This document shows positions 48,073 through 57,484 of a DNA stretch of 64,000 nucleotides, piece by piece. The stretch covers positions 62,001-126,000 of the forward strand of contig CACBXQ010000001.1 of assembly GCA_902543245.1 (NCBI GenBank), written 5' to 3'. Below the pieces are notes generated by a model. The model made no database searches. It saw only the letters and a list, made by a program, of their open reading frames with translations, and was not told where the DNA came from. This DNA comes from an uncultured Pelagibacteraceae bacterium. GTDB taxonomy: Bacteria > Pseudomonadota > Alphaproteobacteria > Pelagibacterales > Pelagibacteraceae. Every line of letters starts with the position of its first letter. Position 1 is the stretch's first letter. Made by a program: the position numbers and the translations under genes.

Positions 48073-49415
48073 AATATTCCCTTTTTTTCTATTTCTGATA
48101 ATTTTTCAAATATAACTTGATCTCTATCTTTCATAGACATATTTTCTGTTTCAAACTGTAATTTCATTATATGTGATCCTATTGATTTCAGTAATTTTTT
48201 ATCATCAATATTTCTTTTTGGAGCTTTTAGAACTGTATCTTGTCCATATGTTTTAATTGTATCTACATATTTTTTTGGTTGTTCTGGTTCCTTTCCCTCT
48301 TTTAATTCTGTTATAGATTTTTTAATGTGTCTTCTGTAAGCCATGATACCTTGATCAGTAGGCATTAAATGTTCAGATTTATGTGCACTTATAGTTCCCA
48401 TACTTTCAACGGCTTCCGTATCTCCAGGGCTTTTTTGTTTTTCTTCTGGACTTCTGTTAGAAATTTCACCAGCTTCAATTTTTTCATATCCTTCATTATT
48501 ATCATATTCTATGGGATCTCCCCTATCTCCAAAATTTGCCCAAGCAATTGCTACACAACTGTGATCATCAGTCGGAACTACCCACCTCGTAAACGAACTT
48601 CTTCCAAAATATTTAGTTTTTGTCCCGTCGGCAGCAAATGCAGACCCGGCTTGTGTAAAATTAGGTAAAATTAATTCATTAATTCTAATCCAAACATTTT
48701 CTTCAACTCTTCTAATGTTTGCGCCAAGATATTGAATACCTTTTTCATAAAATTGAATTTCTCCTAGTTGAGCAAAGCCTTCTGAAAACTGAATTCCTGA
48801 ACTTTGTCCATGTAGAAATGAAGTATGGACAGGGTCCATTATAGCATCTAATACTTGTATCCAATTACAATTATATTTTACTAAGTAAGGACTTCTTTTT
48901 TCATAAGAAATTTCATAACTATCGTAATGTGGAAACTCAGGTATTTTATCCATTGGTCCTAAGTAGGCAAAAATTATTCCATTAAATTCTTTTACTGGAT
49001 ACGCGCCAAGTCTAAATTTATCTCTAATTAATTTTGCTTGTTTTGAATCGGATTCCTCTCCAGGAGTTTCTAATATTTCCCCATCGATAGAAAAAAGCCA
49101 ACCATGATAACAACACCTAATTCCATTATTCTCAGTTTTTCCAAATGCAAGAGATGCTCTTCTATGTGTACAATATTTGTGCACTAATCCTATTTGATGA
49201 TTTTTTGTTCTAAATATTACTAATTCTTCACCAAGTATTTTAATTTCTAAAGGTATATTGCTTACTTTAGACGATAATGATACTGGGTGCCAAAATCTTC
49301 TTAAATATTCACCCCCAGGGGTTCCTTGACCTGTGTGAGCAAGCAACTTATCGTAATCATATTTAATAGGTTGATCATAACCTGTGTATTTTTTTGTAAT
49401 GAAACTCAACAGCAA
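48069..49415 (-). CDS. Rieske aromatic-ring-hydroxylating-type oxygenase (phthalate dioxygenase-like)
   Basis: Rieske CTHRRASLAFGKTENNGIRCCYHGW; mononuclear Fe motif DAIMDPVHTSFLHG. Confidence 0.9.
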   Translation of the reverse strand: MLLSFITKKYTGYDQPIKYDYDKLLAHTGQGTPGGEYLRRFWHPVSLSSKVSNIPLEIKILGEELVIFRTKNHQIGLVHKYCTHRRASLAFGKTENNGIRCCYHGWLFSIDGEILETPGEESDSKQAKLIRDKFRLGAYPVKEFNGIIFAYLGPMDKIPEFPHYDSYEISYEKRSPYLVKYNCNWIQVLDAIMDPVHTSFLHGQSSGIQFSEGFAQLGEIQFYEKGIQYLGANIRRVEENVWIRINELILPNFTQAGSAFAADGTKTKYFGRSSFTRWVVPTDDHSCVAIAWANFGDRGDPIEYDNNEGYEKIEAGEISNRSPEEKQKSPGDTEAVESMGTISAHKSEHLMPTDQGIMAYRRHIKKSITELKEGKEPEQPKKYVDTIKTYGQDTVLKAPKRNIDDKKLLKSIGSHIMKLQFETENMSMKDRDQVIFEKLSEIEKKGIF

Positions 49416-49504
49416 TCTCCTTTAAAAACCTTAAATCCAAAGAATCTATTTTATTGAAATCTGGATAATTCGCAAATAAATTCGTTTTATAATTAAAGTT
49501 TAGT

Positions 49505-50617
49505 ATGCCAATAAATCAAAAAAATAAAAATACAATCTTAGGATTGCCCTCTGAATATTATAATAATAAAACTTTTTGGAAAAAAGAGTGTGATACAGTT
49601 TTATCAAATAATTGGCTATTTGTAGCATTTGCTCATGATTTAAAAAATCCAGGTGATGCTTATCCAGTATCAATTGCTGGAAAACCAATTTTAATAATAA
49701 AAGATCAAAAAAGTAAAATATCTGCATTTCATAATGTTTGTAGTCATAGATGTTTAAAGTTAGTAAATCAAAAAAAAAATTTGGGAAAAATAATTATATG
49801 TCCTTATCACTCTTGGACATATGATCTAGAAGGTAATTTAAAAGCTGCTCCACATATAGGTGGACCAAATAAACATAAACCTAAAGGATTTAATTTTAAA
49901 AAACATGGACTTAAACCAGTAAGAATTCATATTTGGAATGATTGGATTTTTATAAATATAAATGGTAAAGCAAAAAAATTTAGTGATTATGCTAAACCTT
50001 TATTTTCAAAACTTAAAAATATAGATTTTAAAAAGCTAAAGTATATTACAACATTAGATTTTGGAAAAATAAATACCAATTGGAAATTTTTAATTGAAAA
50101 TTTTATTGAGCCTTATCACGTTCAATTTGTTCATAAAAAAACAACTAATCAACCCTTAAAGGATCATTATACTATTGTTGATGGTCTTTGCTATGGAAGT
50201 GGTGTTGATGTAAATCAGGAAGATAATCATAACAGAAGTGCTTTATCGGTTTCTTCAAAATATTTATCTCTGTTTCCTAATTTTATAATAGGTACTTATT
50301 ACCCTAATCAAATTGGAGTTTACCTAAATATCCCAATAAATGCTGAATCGACTACTCAAAAGAGAGTAATATATACAATAGATGGAAAAAGCATGTCTAA
50401 AGAAGAGATTGATATTACTAAAAAGATATGGTGGAGTGTACATAAAGAAGATCATGAAATTTGTGAAAGACTTCAAGAAGGCAGAGCTTCACCAGCATCG
50501 GGCAAAGGTGGTTTGCTATCCCCACACTGGGAAAAGGGAGTTAAAGCATTTCAAAAATTAATTATGAAAGATACTTTAAAAAATAAAAAATTAATGAAAG
50601 GAAAAAAAAATGTCTAA
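49505..50617 (+). CDS. Rieske-type oxygenase alpha subunit
   Basis: Rieske CSHRCLKLVNQKKNLGKIIICPYHSWTYDLEGNL; Fe motif NFIEPYHVQFVH. Confidence 0.9.
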   Translation: MPINQKNKNTILGLPSEYYNNKTFWKKECDTVLSNNWLFVAFAHDLKNPGDAYPVSIAGKPILIIKDQKSKISAFHNVCSHRCLKLVNQKKNLGKIIICPYHSWTYDLEGNLKAAPHIGGPNKHKPKGFNFKKHGLKPVRIHIWNDWIFININGKAKKFSDYAKPLFSKLKNIDFKKLKYITTLDFGKINTNWKFLIENFIEPYHVQFVHKKTTNQPLKDHYTIVDGLCYGSGVDVNQEDNHNRSALSVSSKYLSLFPNFIIGTYYPNQIGVYLNIPINAESTTQKRVIYTIDGKSMSKEEIDITKKIWWSVHKEDHEICERLQEGRASPASGKGGLLSPHWEKGVKAFQKLIMKDTLKNKKLMKGKKNV

Positions 50618-51026
50618 AGATGCAAACAATGTTTATAGACTTGCTCATACTATGATTAGAGTGAAAGATCTTGAAAGTTCATTTAATTTTTATTGTAAAA
50701 CATTGGGTATGAAAATATTGAGAAAAACAGATTATCCTGATGGAAAATTTACCAATGCCTTTATAGGTTATGGAAAGGAAACAGAGTCTCCTTGTCTTGA
50801 ATTAACTCATAATTGGGACCAAAAAGATGATTATGATAAAGGAAATGGATGGGGACATATATGTATAGAAACACCTGATGTTTATAAAGCTTGTGAAGAC
50901 CTAGAAAAACTTGGCGTAAATATAACTAGAAAGCCAGGTCCGATGAAACATGGAACAAGAGTAATAGCATTTTGTGAAGATCCTGATGGTTATAAAGTTG
51001 AATTAAATGAACCGATAAAAACATAA
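50610..51026 (+). CDS. Glyoxalase/VOC family protein, lactoylglutathione lyase-like
   Basis: LAHTMIRVKDLESSFNFYCKTLGMKILRKTDYPDGKFTNAFIGYG; FCEDPDGYKVELNE. Confidence 0.92.
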   Translation: MSKDANNVYRLAHTMIRVKDLESSFNFYCKTLGMKILRKTDYPDGKFTNAFIGYGKETESPCLELTHNWDQKDDYDKGNGWGHICIETPDVYKACEDLEKLGVNITRKPGPMKHGTRVIAFCEDPDGYKVELNEPIKT

Positions 51027-51042
51027 AAAAGAAAGGTATAAA

Positions 51043-51438
51043 ATGTCAAAAAAACCTCAACTATATAAGTTTAAAGATATCGAACATCGTCTTCAAACTT
51101 TAGAGCCAGGCAAAAGTTATATAAAACCATTTGTTACCAGTAAAGTAAGTGACACTATGTGTGGTGGGCTAAATTTTTTAAATAAAGTTTCTGTACCATG
51201 GGATTTGACTTGTGATGAAATTATTTATTGTATGGAAGGATCTTTTCGTTTGACTTGTGATGGTGAGTCTTATGTCTGCAATCCAGGTGATGTACTTTAT
51301 GTGCCTAAAGATAATCATATAGCATATGAATGTGATGAAAAATGTGTAATATTTTATGCTGCCTATCCTCATGATTGGAAGCAAAAAGCAGGAATTACAT
51401 TTGTCCCTGGTATTGATCCTGAGGATATGCCAAAATAA
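51043..51438 (+). CDS. Cupin domain protein (EutQ-like)
   Basis: LTCDEIIYCMEGSFRLTCDGESYVCNPGDVLYVPKDNHIAYECDEKCVIFYAAYP. Confidence 0.8.
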   Translation: MSKKPQLYKFKDIEHRLQTLEPGKSYIKPFVTSKVSDTMCGGLNFLNKVSVPWDLTCDEIIYCMEGSFRLTCDGESYVCNPGDVLYVPKDNHIAYECDEKCVIFYAAYPHDWKQKAGITFVPGIDPEDMPK

Positions 51439-51458
51439 AAAAGTTTAAGGAGATTTTA

Positions 51459-52880
51459 ATGAGCAAAAATGAAAAAATTTATTATGAAAACTTCAAAGAT
51501 GCTGTTGAACGTAATAGAAAACAAATTCCAGCGGTTCATAAAAAATTAAAAAATGCTGGCGTAAAATATGTTCTTTCAAGCTGGATTGATCTCCATGGAA
51601 TCCCAAAATCAAAACCTGTTCCAATGAGTGATTTTGAACAATTATGTTTAGGTAAAGGACCTCAATTTGCAGTGCACTCTATCTCTTTTGTTCCAGAGCT
51701 CACGCCTGCTGATTCAGATCAAGTAATGTTACCAGACTTAAACTCTGTATACATTTGCCCCTGGGATAAAACTACCGCAATAATATTTGCTGATCTTTTT
51801 TGGGAAGAAAAACCATACAACGTTTGCCCACGACAAGCATTAAAAAGAGCCATGCAGAAAGCACAGGATTCAGGCTACGTAGGTATGGCTGGTATTGAGC
51901 CAGAATTCATCGCGATGAAGTATGATGAAAATGGCAAGCCTGTTAAAGCAATTGATAATGATCCGGCTAAAGGAATAAGACCTAGAAGGCAAGCTTTTGG
52001 CTATGATGTTGAACATACGTTAGACTCAATGCATTTTTTAAAAGAATTGATGGACATTTTAAATGATCTTGGTTGGATGTTGCATGATGTTGTTGCTGAA
52101 GGTGCCTATTCTCAATTTGAATTAGATTTTCATTACACAAATCTATTGGAGATGGCTGATAGATTAGTTTTCCTCCGAATTCTTTTAAAAGAAATAGCTA
52201 AAAAAAATAATATGTTTGTTACTTTTATGCCAAAACCAACAATAGGTGACTGGAGATCTGGAGCTCACATAAACTTTTCAATGCATGATAAAAGTGGAAA
52301 AAATATTTTTAAGGAAAAAAATAATTGGTCTAAACATTCTATGTATGCCGTTGGAGGATTGATGAAACATGCTGAAGCTTTAACATCTATCACATGTTCA
52401 ACAGTCAATTCGTATAATGGATTAGTGCCAAGAGTTGGAGGATTTGAAGGTGGAACCGTTACTTGGGCGCCAACAAATATTACTTATGGACACAACAACA
52501 GATCTGCACAATTTCGATTACCACAAAATAGATATTGTATTGAAAATAGAGCTGCAGATATGACTATGAATGTTTATTTGGCTCTTGCTATAACAATGGC
52601 AGCAGCTGTTGAAGGTATTGAAAAAAAAATAAATCCAGGTGATCCTACAGATCAAGATTTATATGATATGTCTGAAAGCGAATTTAAAAGACTAGGAATT
52701 AAGAGACTACCAAGAAACTTATTAATGGCATTAGATGCATTTAAAAAAGATAAATTAATTGATGATGTTTTGGGGGCAGTAATGAAAAAATCATTACTTG
52801 CGTATAAAAATGATGAATGGGAAAGATACCATCAAGCAGTTACCGACTGGGAAGTTAAAGAATATTTAAGACTTTATTAA
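51459..52880 (+). CDS. Glutamine synthetase-family protein (type III GS/GlnT-like)
   Basis: AGIEPEFIAMKYDENG, SGAHINFSMHD, NNRSAQFRLPQNRYCIENRAADMTMNVYLA. Confidence 0.88.
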   Translation: MSKNEKIYYENFKDAVERNRKQIPAVHKKLKNAGVKYVLSSWIDLHGIPKSKPVPMSDFEQLCLGKGPQFAVHSISFVPELTPADSDQVMLPDLNSVYICPWDKTTAIIFADLFWEEKPYNVCPRQALKRAMQKAQDSGYVGMAGIEPEFIAMKYDENGKPVKAIDNDPAKGIRPRRQAFGYDVEHTLDSMHFLKELMDILNDLGWMLHDVVAEGAYSQFELDFHYTNLLEMADRLVFLRILLKEIAKKNNMFVTFMPKPTIGDWRSGAHINFSMHDKSGKNIFKEKNNWSKHSMYAVGGLMKHAEALTSITCSTVNSYNGLVPRVGGFEGGTVTWAPTNITYGHNNRSAQFRLPQNRYCIENRAADMTMNVYLALAITMAAAVEGIEKKINPGDPTDQDLYDMSESEFKRLGIKRLPRNLLMALDAFKKDKLIDDVLGAVMKKSLLAYKNDEWERYHQAVTDWEVKEYLRLY

Positions 52881-52883
52881 TTA

Positions 52884-53894
52884 ATGAAAGATTTTAATAA
52901 GTTTGAATTGGGTAATATCAAACTTTTATCCGGTAAAATCTTAAAGTCAGCAAAATTAGTTTACAAAACATACGGTACACTAAATAAAAAAAAATCAAAT
53001 GTAGTGATACTTCCAACTTTTTACACCGGGACTCATATTAGAAATGAGGGCTTCATTGGAAAAAACAGAGCATTAAATCCTAATAAATATTTTATTATTT
53101 CAATAAATATGTTTGGAAACGGATTATCATCTTCTCCAAGTAATTCAAAAAAAAATCAACAAGGATCAAAATTTCCAACAGTTACACTTTGGGATAATGT
53201 TAATTGTCAGCATAAATTAATTACAGAGAAATTAAAAATTAAAAAAATAGCTCTAGTTACTGGATGGTCGATGGCAGGATGTCAGTCATATCAATGGGCT
53301 GCTCAATACCCTAACATGGTAAAATCAATTTTACCATTTTGTGCATCATCAAAGACCTCAATTCATAATCATGTTTTTTTAGAAGGCGTAAAATCAGCTT
53401 TAACTTCAGATAAAAATTGGAATGGTGGTAATTACAAAAAACAACCAATAGCTGGTTTAAAAGCTTTTGGTCGTGTTTATGCTGGTTGGGCATTTTCACA
53501 AGATTTCTACAGAGAAAAACTTTACAAAAAAATTGGATACAAAGATGTAGAGAGTTTACTTAAAGATTGGGAAAATGATCATGCTAAAAATTGGGATGCA
53601 AATGATTTGCTTCTCAAACTTAAAACATGGCAATTAAACGATATTAGCAAAGGACCAATTTACAAAAGTAATTATGTTAAAGCTCTTAGATCAATTAGAG
53701 CAAAAACAATTTTGATGCCTTGTAATCAAGATCTTTACTTTAGAACTGAGGATAATCTTATAGAACATCAATATATTTCTAGATCAAAGATTAAACCGAT
53801 AGACTCAAGTTTTGGGCATTGTGCTGCAAATCCTGGTAATGATAAAAACTTTCAAGATAAACTTGATAAAAATATCAAGGATTTATTAAATTGA
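52884..53894 (+). CDS. Alpha/beta fold hydrolase, homoserine O-acetyltransferase (MetX)-like
   Basis: GTLNKKKSNVVILPTFYTGTH; nucleophile LVTGWSMAGCQSYQWAAQYPNMV; Asp LMPCNQDLYF; His SSFGHCAANPG. Confidence 0.82.
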   Translation: MKDFNKFELGNIKLLSGKILKSAKLVYKTYGTLNKKKSNVVILPTFYTGTHIRNEGFIGKNRALNPNKYFIISINMFGNGLSSSPSNSKKNQQGSKFPTVTLWDNVNCQHKLITEKLKIKKIALVTGWSMAGCQSYQWAAQYPNMVKSILPFCASSKTSIHNHVFLEGVKSALTSDKNWNGGNYKKQPIAGLKAFGRVYAGWAFSQDFYREKLYKKIGYKDVESLLKDWENDHAKNWDANDLLLKLKTWQLNDISKGPIYKSNYVKALRSIRAKTILMPCNQDLYFRTEDNLIEHQYISRSKIKPIDSSFGHCAANPGNDKNFQDKLDKNIKDLLN

Positions 53895-53944
53895 TTTGAT
53901 AAATATTGAAAATATTACAAATTTAAGATATTGTAGAAATATAA

Positions 53945-54002
53945 AGCGATACATAACTCGTCGTTACATCTTTTACGGAAGTGGGATCAGGTCGACTTTT
54001 TT
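53945..54002 (+). promoter_or_regulatory. GC-richer structured leader/operator upstream of LLM oxidoreductase operon
   Basis: AAGCGATACATAACTCGTCGTTACATCTTTTACGGAAGTGGGATCAGGTCGACTTTTTT; dyad GAT-aca-TAAC-tcgtc-GTTA-c-ATC; ends in a T run. Confidence 0.35.
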
Positions 54003-54028
54003 AAATTTTAATATTTAAAGGAGAAAAG

Positions 54029-55198
54029 ATGAAATTTGGATATTTTTGCAACACTACTAATTGGACAAAAAAACCCTACGATAAGCTTCTTGATGAAACA
54101 AAAGAAATTACTGAATACTGTGATCAAAATAACTGGGACTCAATCTGGTATACTGAACATCATTTTAATCATGAGGGAATGGAAGCTTGTACAAACCCGT
54201 TAATGATGGGAGTTGATGCTGCCGCTAGAACAAAAAACATCAGAATAGGACAAGCGTGTAATGTAATTACTTTTCACAATCCTATAAAAATGGCAGAAGA
54301 TATTGCTTTATTAGATCAAATTTCAAAAGGAAGAGTAGAGGTAGGTGTTGGAAGAGGAATTTATGGAAGAGAAGCTATAAATTTAAATGTTGAAGCTGAC
54401 ATGAAAGATCAAGCAAAAAATTTTAGATTATTTTCAGAAACATTAGACATATTAAAAAAAGCATGGTCAGAAGAGTTCTTTAGTCATAAAGGTGAATTTT
54501 ATACTTATCCTGCTCCAGATTATGTATGGCAACATGATATGAGTCCACCTAGCGAAAAATTTATGAATATGGAAAATAATACAATGAAAAAAATTAGTGT
54601 TGTTCCAAAACCATATCAAAGACCCTTCCCACCAATTCATCAAGTTGTTGACGGTATAAGATCTATTGAATGGGCAGCACAACAAGGGATTAATATAATT
54701 ATGTGGATACCAACTGTAAAAGCTTTAAAAATTAAATTTGAAGCATATAAAAATGCAAGGTCAGAAGCTGAAAAAAGAAATGTTCCTATGGGTGAAGGGA
54801 TTAGTCTTGTAAGAGATATGTTTGTTGCAGATACGATGGAAGAAGCTAAAGAAAAAGCAGGTGAGCACATGGTTAATTACATGAGGTGGGTTTGTCACTG
54901 GAGAGGACTTGGAAACCACATGGATCCAGGAGAAGAATTACCACAAACAAAAGGTAAATTAGATTTGTTGAATTATGAATTTTTGCATAAAAGAAACATG
55001 CTTTTTGGAACGCCAGAATATGTAACTGAAAAAATTCATGAGCTTAAATCAGAGTTAAATCTTCAAAATCTTCAAGTATGGTCAAATTTTCCCGGTATCA
55101 AACACGAGGATTGTATGAAGAGTATTAAACTTTTCACTGAAAAGGTAATGCCTAATTTTCAAGATGATTTAAATACTGAAGTTAAAAAAGTTTCGTGA
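54029..55198 (+). CDS. LLM class flavin-dependent oxidoreductase
   Basis: SIWYTEHHFNHEGM; ISKGRVEVGVGRGIYGREA; preceded by AAAGGAG SD. Confidence 0.92.
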   Translation: MKFGYFCNTTNWTKKPYDKLLDETKEITEYCDQNNWDSIWYTEHHFNHEGMEACTNPLMMGVDAAARTKNIRIGQACNVITFHNPIKMAEDIALLDQISKGRVEVGVGRGIYGREAINLNVEADMKDQAKNFRLFSETLDILKKAWSEEFFSHKGEFYTYPAPDYVWQHDMSPPSEKFMNMENNTMKKISVVPKPYQRPFPPIHQVVDGIRSIEWAAQQGINIIMWIPTVKALKIKFEAYKNARSEAEKRNVPMGEGISLVRDMFVADTMEEAKEKAGEHMVNYMRWVCHWRGLGNHMDPGEELPQTKGKLDLLNYEFLHKRNMLFGTPEYVTEKIHELKSELNLQNLQVWSNFPGIKHEDCMKSIKLFTEKVMPNFQDDLNTEVKKVS

Positions 55199-56895
55199 TT
55201 CAAAAAAAAAGGCTCCTCACTGGAGGGCAAGCTGCAGTAAAATCTTTAAAAAAAGAAAAAGTAAAACATGTTTTTGGGTTAATTGGTTCTGCAACCATGG
55301 AAATGTTTGATGCCTTGTACCATGAAAAAAAAATAAAGTTTATAGGAGTAAGAGATGAAAGAACTGGTACTCATATGGCAGACGGATACGCAAGAGCCTC
55401 TAATCAGCCAGGAGTAATATTAGCAGGACAGAATGGTCCAGGCGCAACAAATCTTGTAACAGGTATTGCACAGGCAAAAGCTGCATTTTCACCAGTTATC
55501 TCTATAGCAGGTTCATATTCAACAAAAGATAAAATGGAAGATGCATTTCAGGGACTTGACCAACAATCACTATTTAATCCAATTACTAAAAAAACCTGGA
55601 CTGTAAAAAATACAAAGCTTATTCCTAAAGTATTTAGTGATGCTTTTAGATTGTCAATGTCACCTAGAAGAGGCCCTGTATGCATTAATTTACCAAGAAA
55701 TATTTTAGCAACTTCTGAAAAATTTAGAATAAATGAAATAGAAAAATCTTATGAAGAAAATATTAATCTTAAATCAAATAACAAATTATTAAAAAAGGTA
55801 GTAAATTTAATAAATGGATCAAAAAAAGTAGTAATTATTGTTGGTGCTGGAATTAAATACAATTCTAAATTTAAAAAAGTTACTCGATTAGCTGAATATT
55901 TAAATGTACCTATCGTTACTGCCGCAGGTCATGGTGATGCTGTACCATTTGATCATAAATTACATGCAGGACAAATGGGTCCTAGAGGTAATCCTGTTGC
56001 TTCCAAATTAGTAAAAGAAGCAGATATAATAATTGCACTTGGAACAAGACTTGGTTTTAATTCAACTTTTTATTCTTATGAAAATATAAATAAAAAAGCA
56101 AAAATCATTCAAGTAGAATTAGAAAAGAAAATGATCGGAAGATACTTTCCAGTTAAAATAGGTATATATGCCGATGCAGCGACATTTGCTGATCAATTAT
56201 ACAATGAAATTAAAAAAACAAAATTAACTACTAATTTAAAAGAGTGGACAACTATATATCTTAACGAAAGAAAAAATTTTTTAATCGATAGAGATAAAAT
56301 AAAATTTAAAAACTACCCAATACAACCAAAGGGCTTATTTAAACAACTCAGACAAGTTCTACCAAAAAATTCTGCAATTACATTAGATGCTGGAACACTT
56401 TGTTTGCAAGCAACTGATGCACTAGAATACTACAACCCACCTTCTCTTTTCACGCCATTAGATTTTGGATTGGTAGGGTTTTCTTTTGCGTGTGGATTAG
56501 GTGTAAAAGTAGCTAAACCAAATAAAAAAGTGATTAGTTTAATGGGTGATGGCGGATTTGGAATGACAATATCAGAACTTAGCACTGCAGTCGAATACGG
56601 AATTAATACTATTACAATTGTAATGAATAATAAAAGTTGGGGAGCGGAAAAAGCATATCAAAAAGATTTTTTTGGAAAAAGATATCTTGGAGCTGATATC
56701 TCTAGTCCACCTTTTGATAAAGTTGCAGAACTTTATGGAGCTAAAGGTTTTAAAGTAACTAAAACTTCTGAGATTAATCAAGCTGTTAAAGCAGCTTTGA
56801 AGATCAACAAACCAGTAGTGATAGATGTTGATGTGGACCCGAAAGCATTATACAGTTTTAGAAGAGATAGTTTCAAACATAGAATTAAAAAATGA
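55195..56895 (+). CDS. TPP-dependent enzyme (acetolactate synthase/sulfoacetaldehyde acetyltransferase-like)
   Basis: GTG start overlapping previous stop; FGLIGSATMEMFDALY; HMADGYARASNQPGVILAGQNGPGATN; GDGGFGMTISELSTAVEYGINTITIVMNNKSWG. Confidence 0.88.
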   Translation: MIQKKRLLTGGQAAVKSLKKEKVKHVFGLIGSATMEMFDALYHEKKIKFIGVRDERTGTHMADGYARASNQPGVILAGQNGPGATNLVTGIAQAKAAFSPVISIAGSYSTKDKMEDAFQGLDQQSLFNPITKKTWTVKNTKLIPKVFSDAFRLSMSPRRGPVCINLPRNILATSEKFRINEIEKSYEENINLKSNNKLLKKVVNLINGSKKVVIIVGAGIKYNSKFKKVTRLAEYLNVPIVTAAGHGDAVPFDHKLHAGQMGPRGNPVASKLVKEADIIIALGTRLGFNSTFYSYENINKKAKIIQVELEKKMIGRYFPVKIGIYADAATFADQLYNEIKKTKLTTNLKEWTTIYLNERKNFLIDRDKIKFKNYPIQPKGLFKQLRQVLPKNSAITLDAGTLCLQATDALEYYNPPSLFTPLDFGLVGFSFACGLGVKVAKPNKKVISLMGDGGFGMTISELSTAVEYGINTITIVMNNKSWGAEKAYQKDFFGKRYLGADISSPPFDKVAELYGAKGFKVTKTSEINQAVKAALKINKPVVIDVDVDPKALYSFRRDSFKHRIKK

Positions 56896-57479
56896 AATTA
56901 GAATTAAGAAAATTTAATAAATTTGTAGATAAAACATTTATTGAAGGTGGAAAAGAGGCAAAAGAACCGGTTCTCTTAGTTTCTGTTGCGGCTGTTTTTA
57001 AAAACCCTTGGCACAACCAAGGTTTTGTGGAAGATTTAAAACCTGTAATTTTAGATTTAGCACCAAAACTTGGAGATATATTAGTTCCTGAATTGATAAA
57101 AGAAATAGGATCGCCAGAAAAAATTTTGGCTTACGGAAAAGCTGGAGTAGTTGGTTTAGATGGAGAAATTGAACATGCTTCAGCTTTTATTCATACACTA
57201 AGATTTGGAAATAAATTTAGAGATGCCGTAGGTGGTACATCATATTTAAGTTTTACAAATACAAGATCTCCTGCTGGCTCTAAAATATCTATACCTATGA
57301 TGCATAAAACAGATTCAGGGCTTCGACCATATTATTTGACTCACGAGTTTACAATTCATGATGCACCATTTGATAATGAAATAGTAATAGCCATAGGTGG
57401 ATCAACGAGTGGAAGAGCTCATGCCCGTACTGGTGATAGGTACCAAGATATGAAGGAAATGGGAATTGAACCTAAATAA
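56892..57479 (+). CDS. DUF1185/'amino acid synthesis' family protein
   Basis: LRKFNKFVDKTFIEGGKEAKEPVLLVSVAAVFKNPWHNQGFVEDLKP...IAIGGSTSGRAHARTGDRYQD. Confidence 0.8.
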   Translation: MKLELRKFNKFVDKTFIEGGKEAKEPVLLVSVAAVFKNPWHNQGFVEDLKPVILDLAPKLGDILVPELIKEIGSPEKILAYGKAGVVGLDGEIEHASAFIHTLRFGNKFRDAVGGTSYLSFTNTRSPAGSKISIPMMHKTDSGLRPYYLTHEFTIHDAPFDNEIVIAIGGSTSGRAHARTGDRYQDMKEMGIEPK

Positions 57480-57484
57480 AATAA

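Noticed and set aside
48369-48668. 99-aa plus-strand ORF opposite the Rieske gene
   Set aside because: Antisense shadow of a confident Rieske oxygenase reading frame.
53945-54002. Assignment of this leader as a SAM-II/SAM-V riboswitch
   Set aside because: Downstream gene is not methionine related and I could not match the conserved SAM-II/SAM-V core; kept only as an unclassified element.
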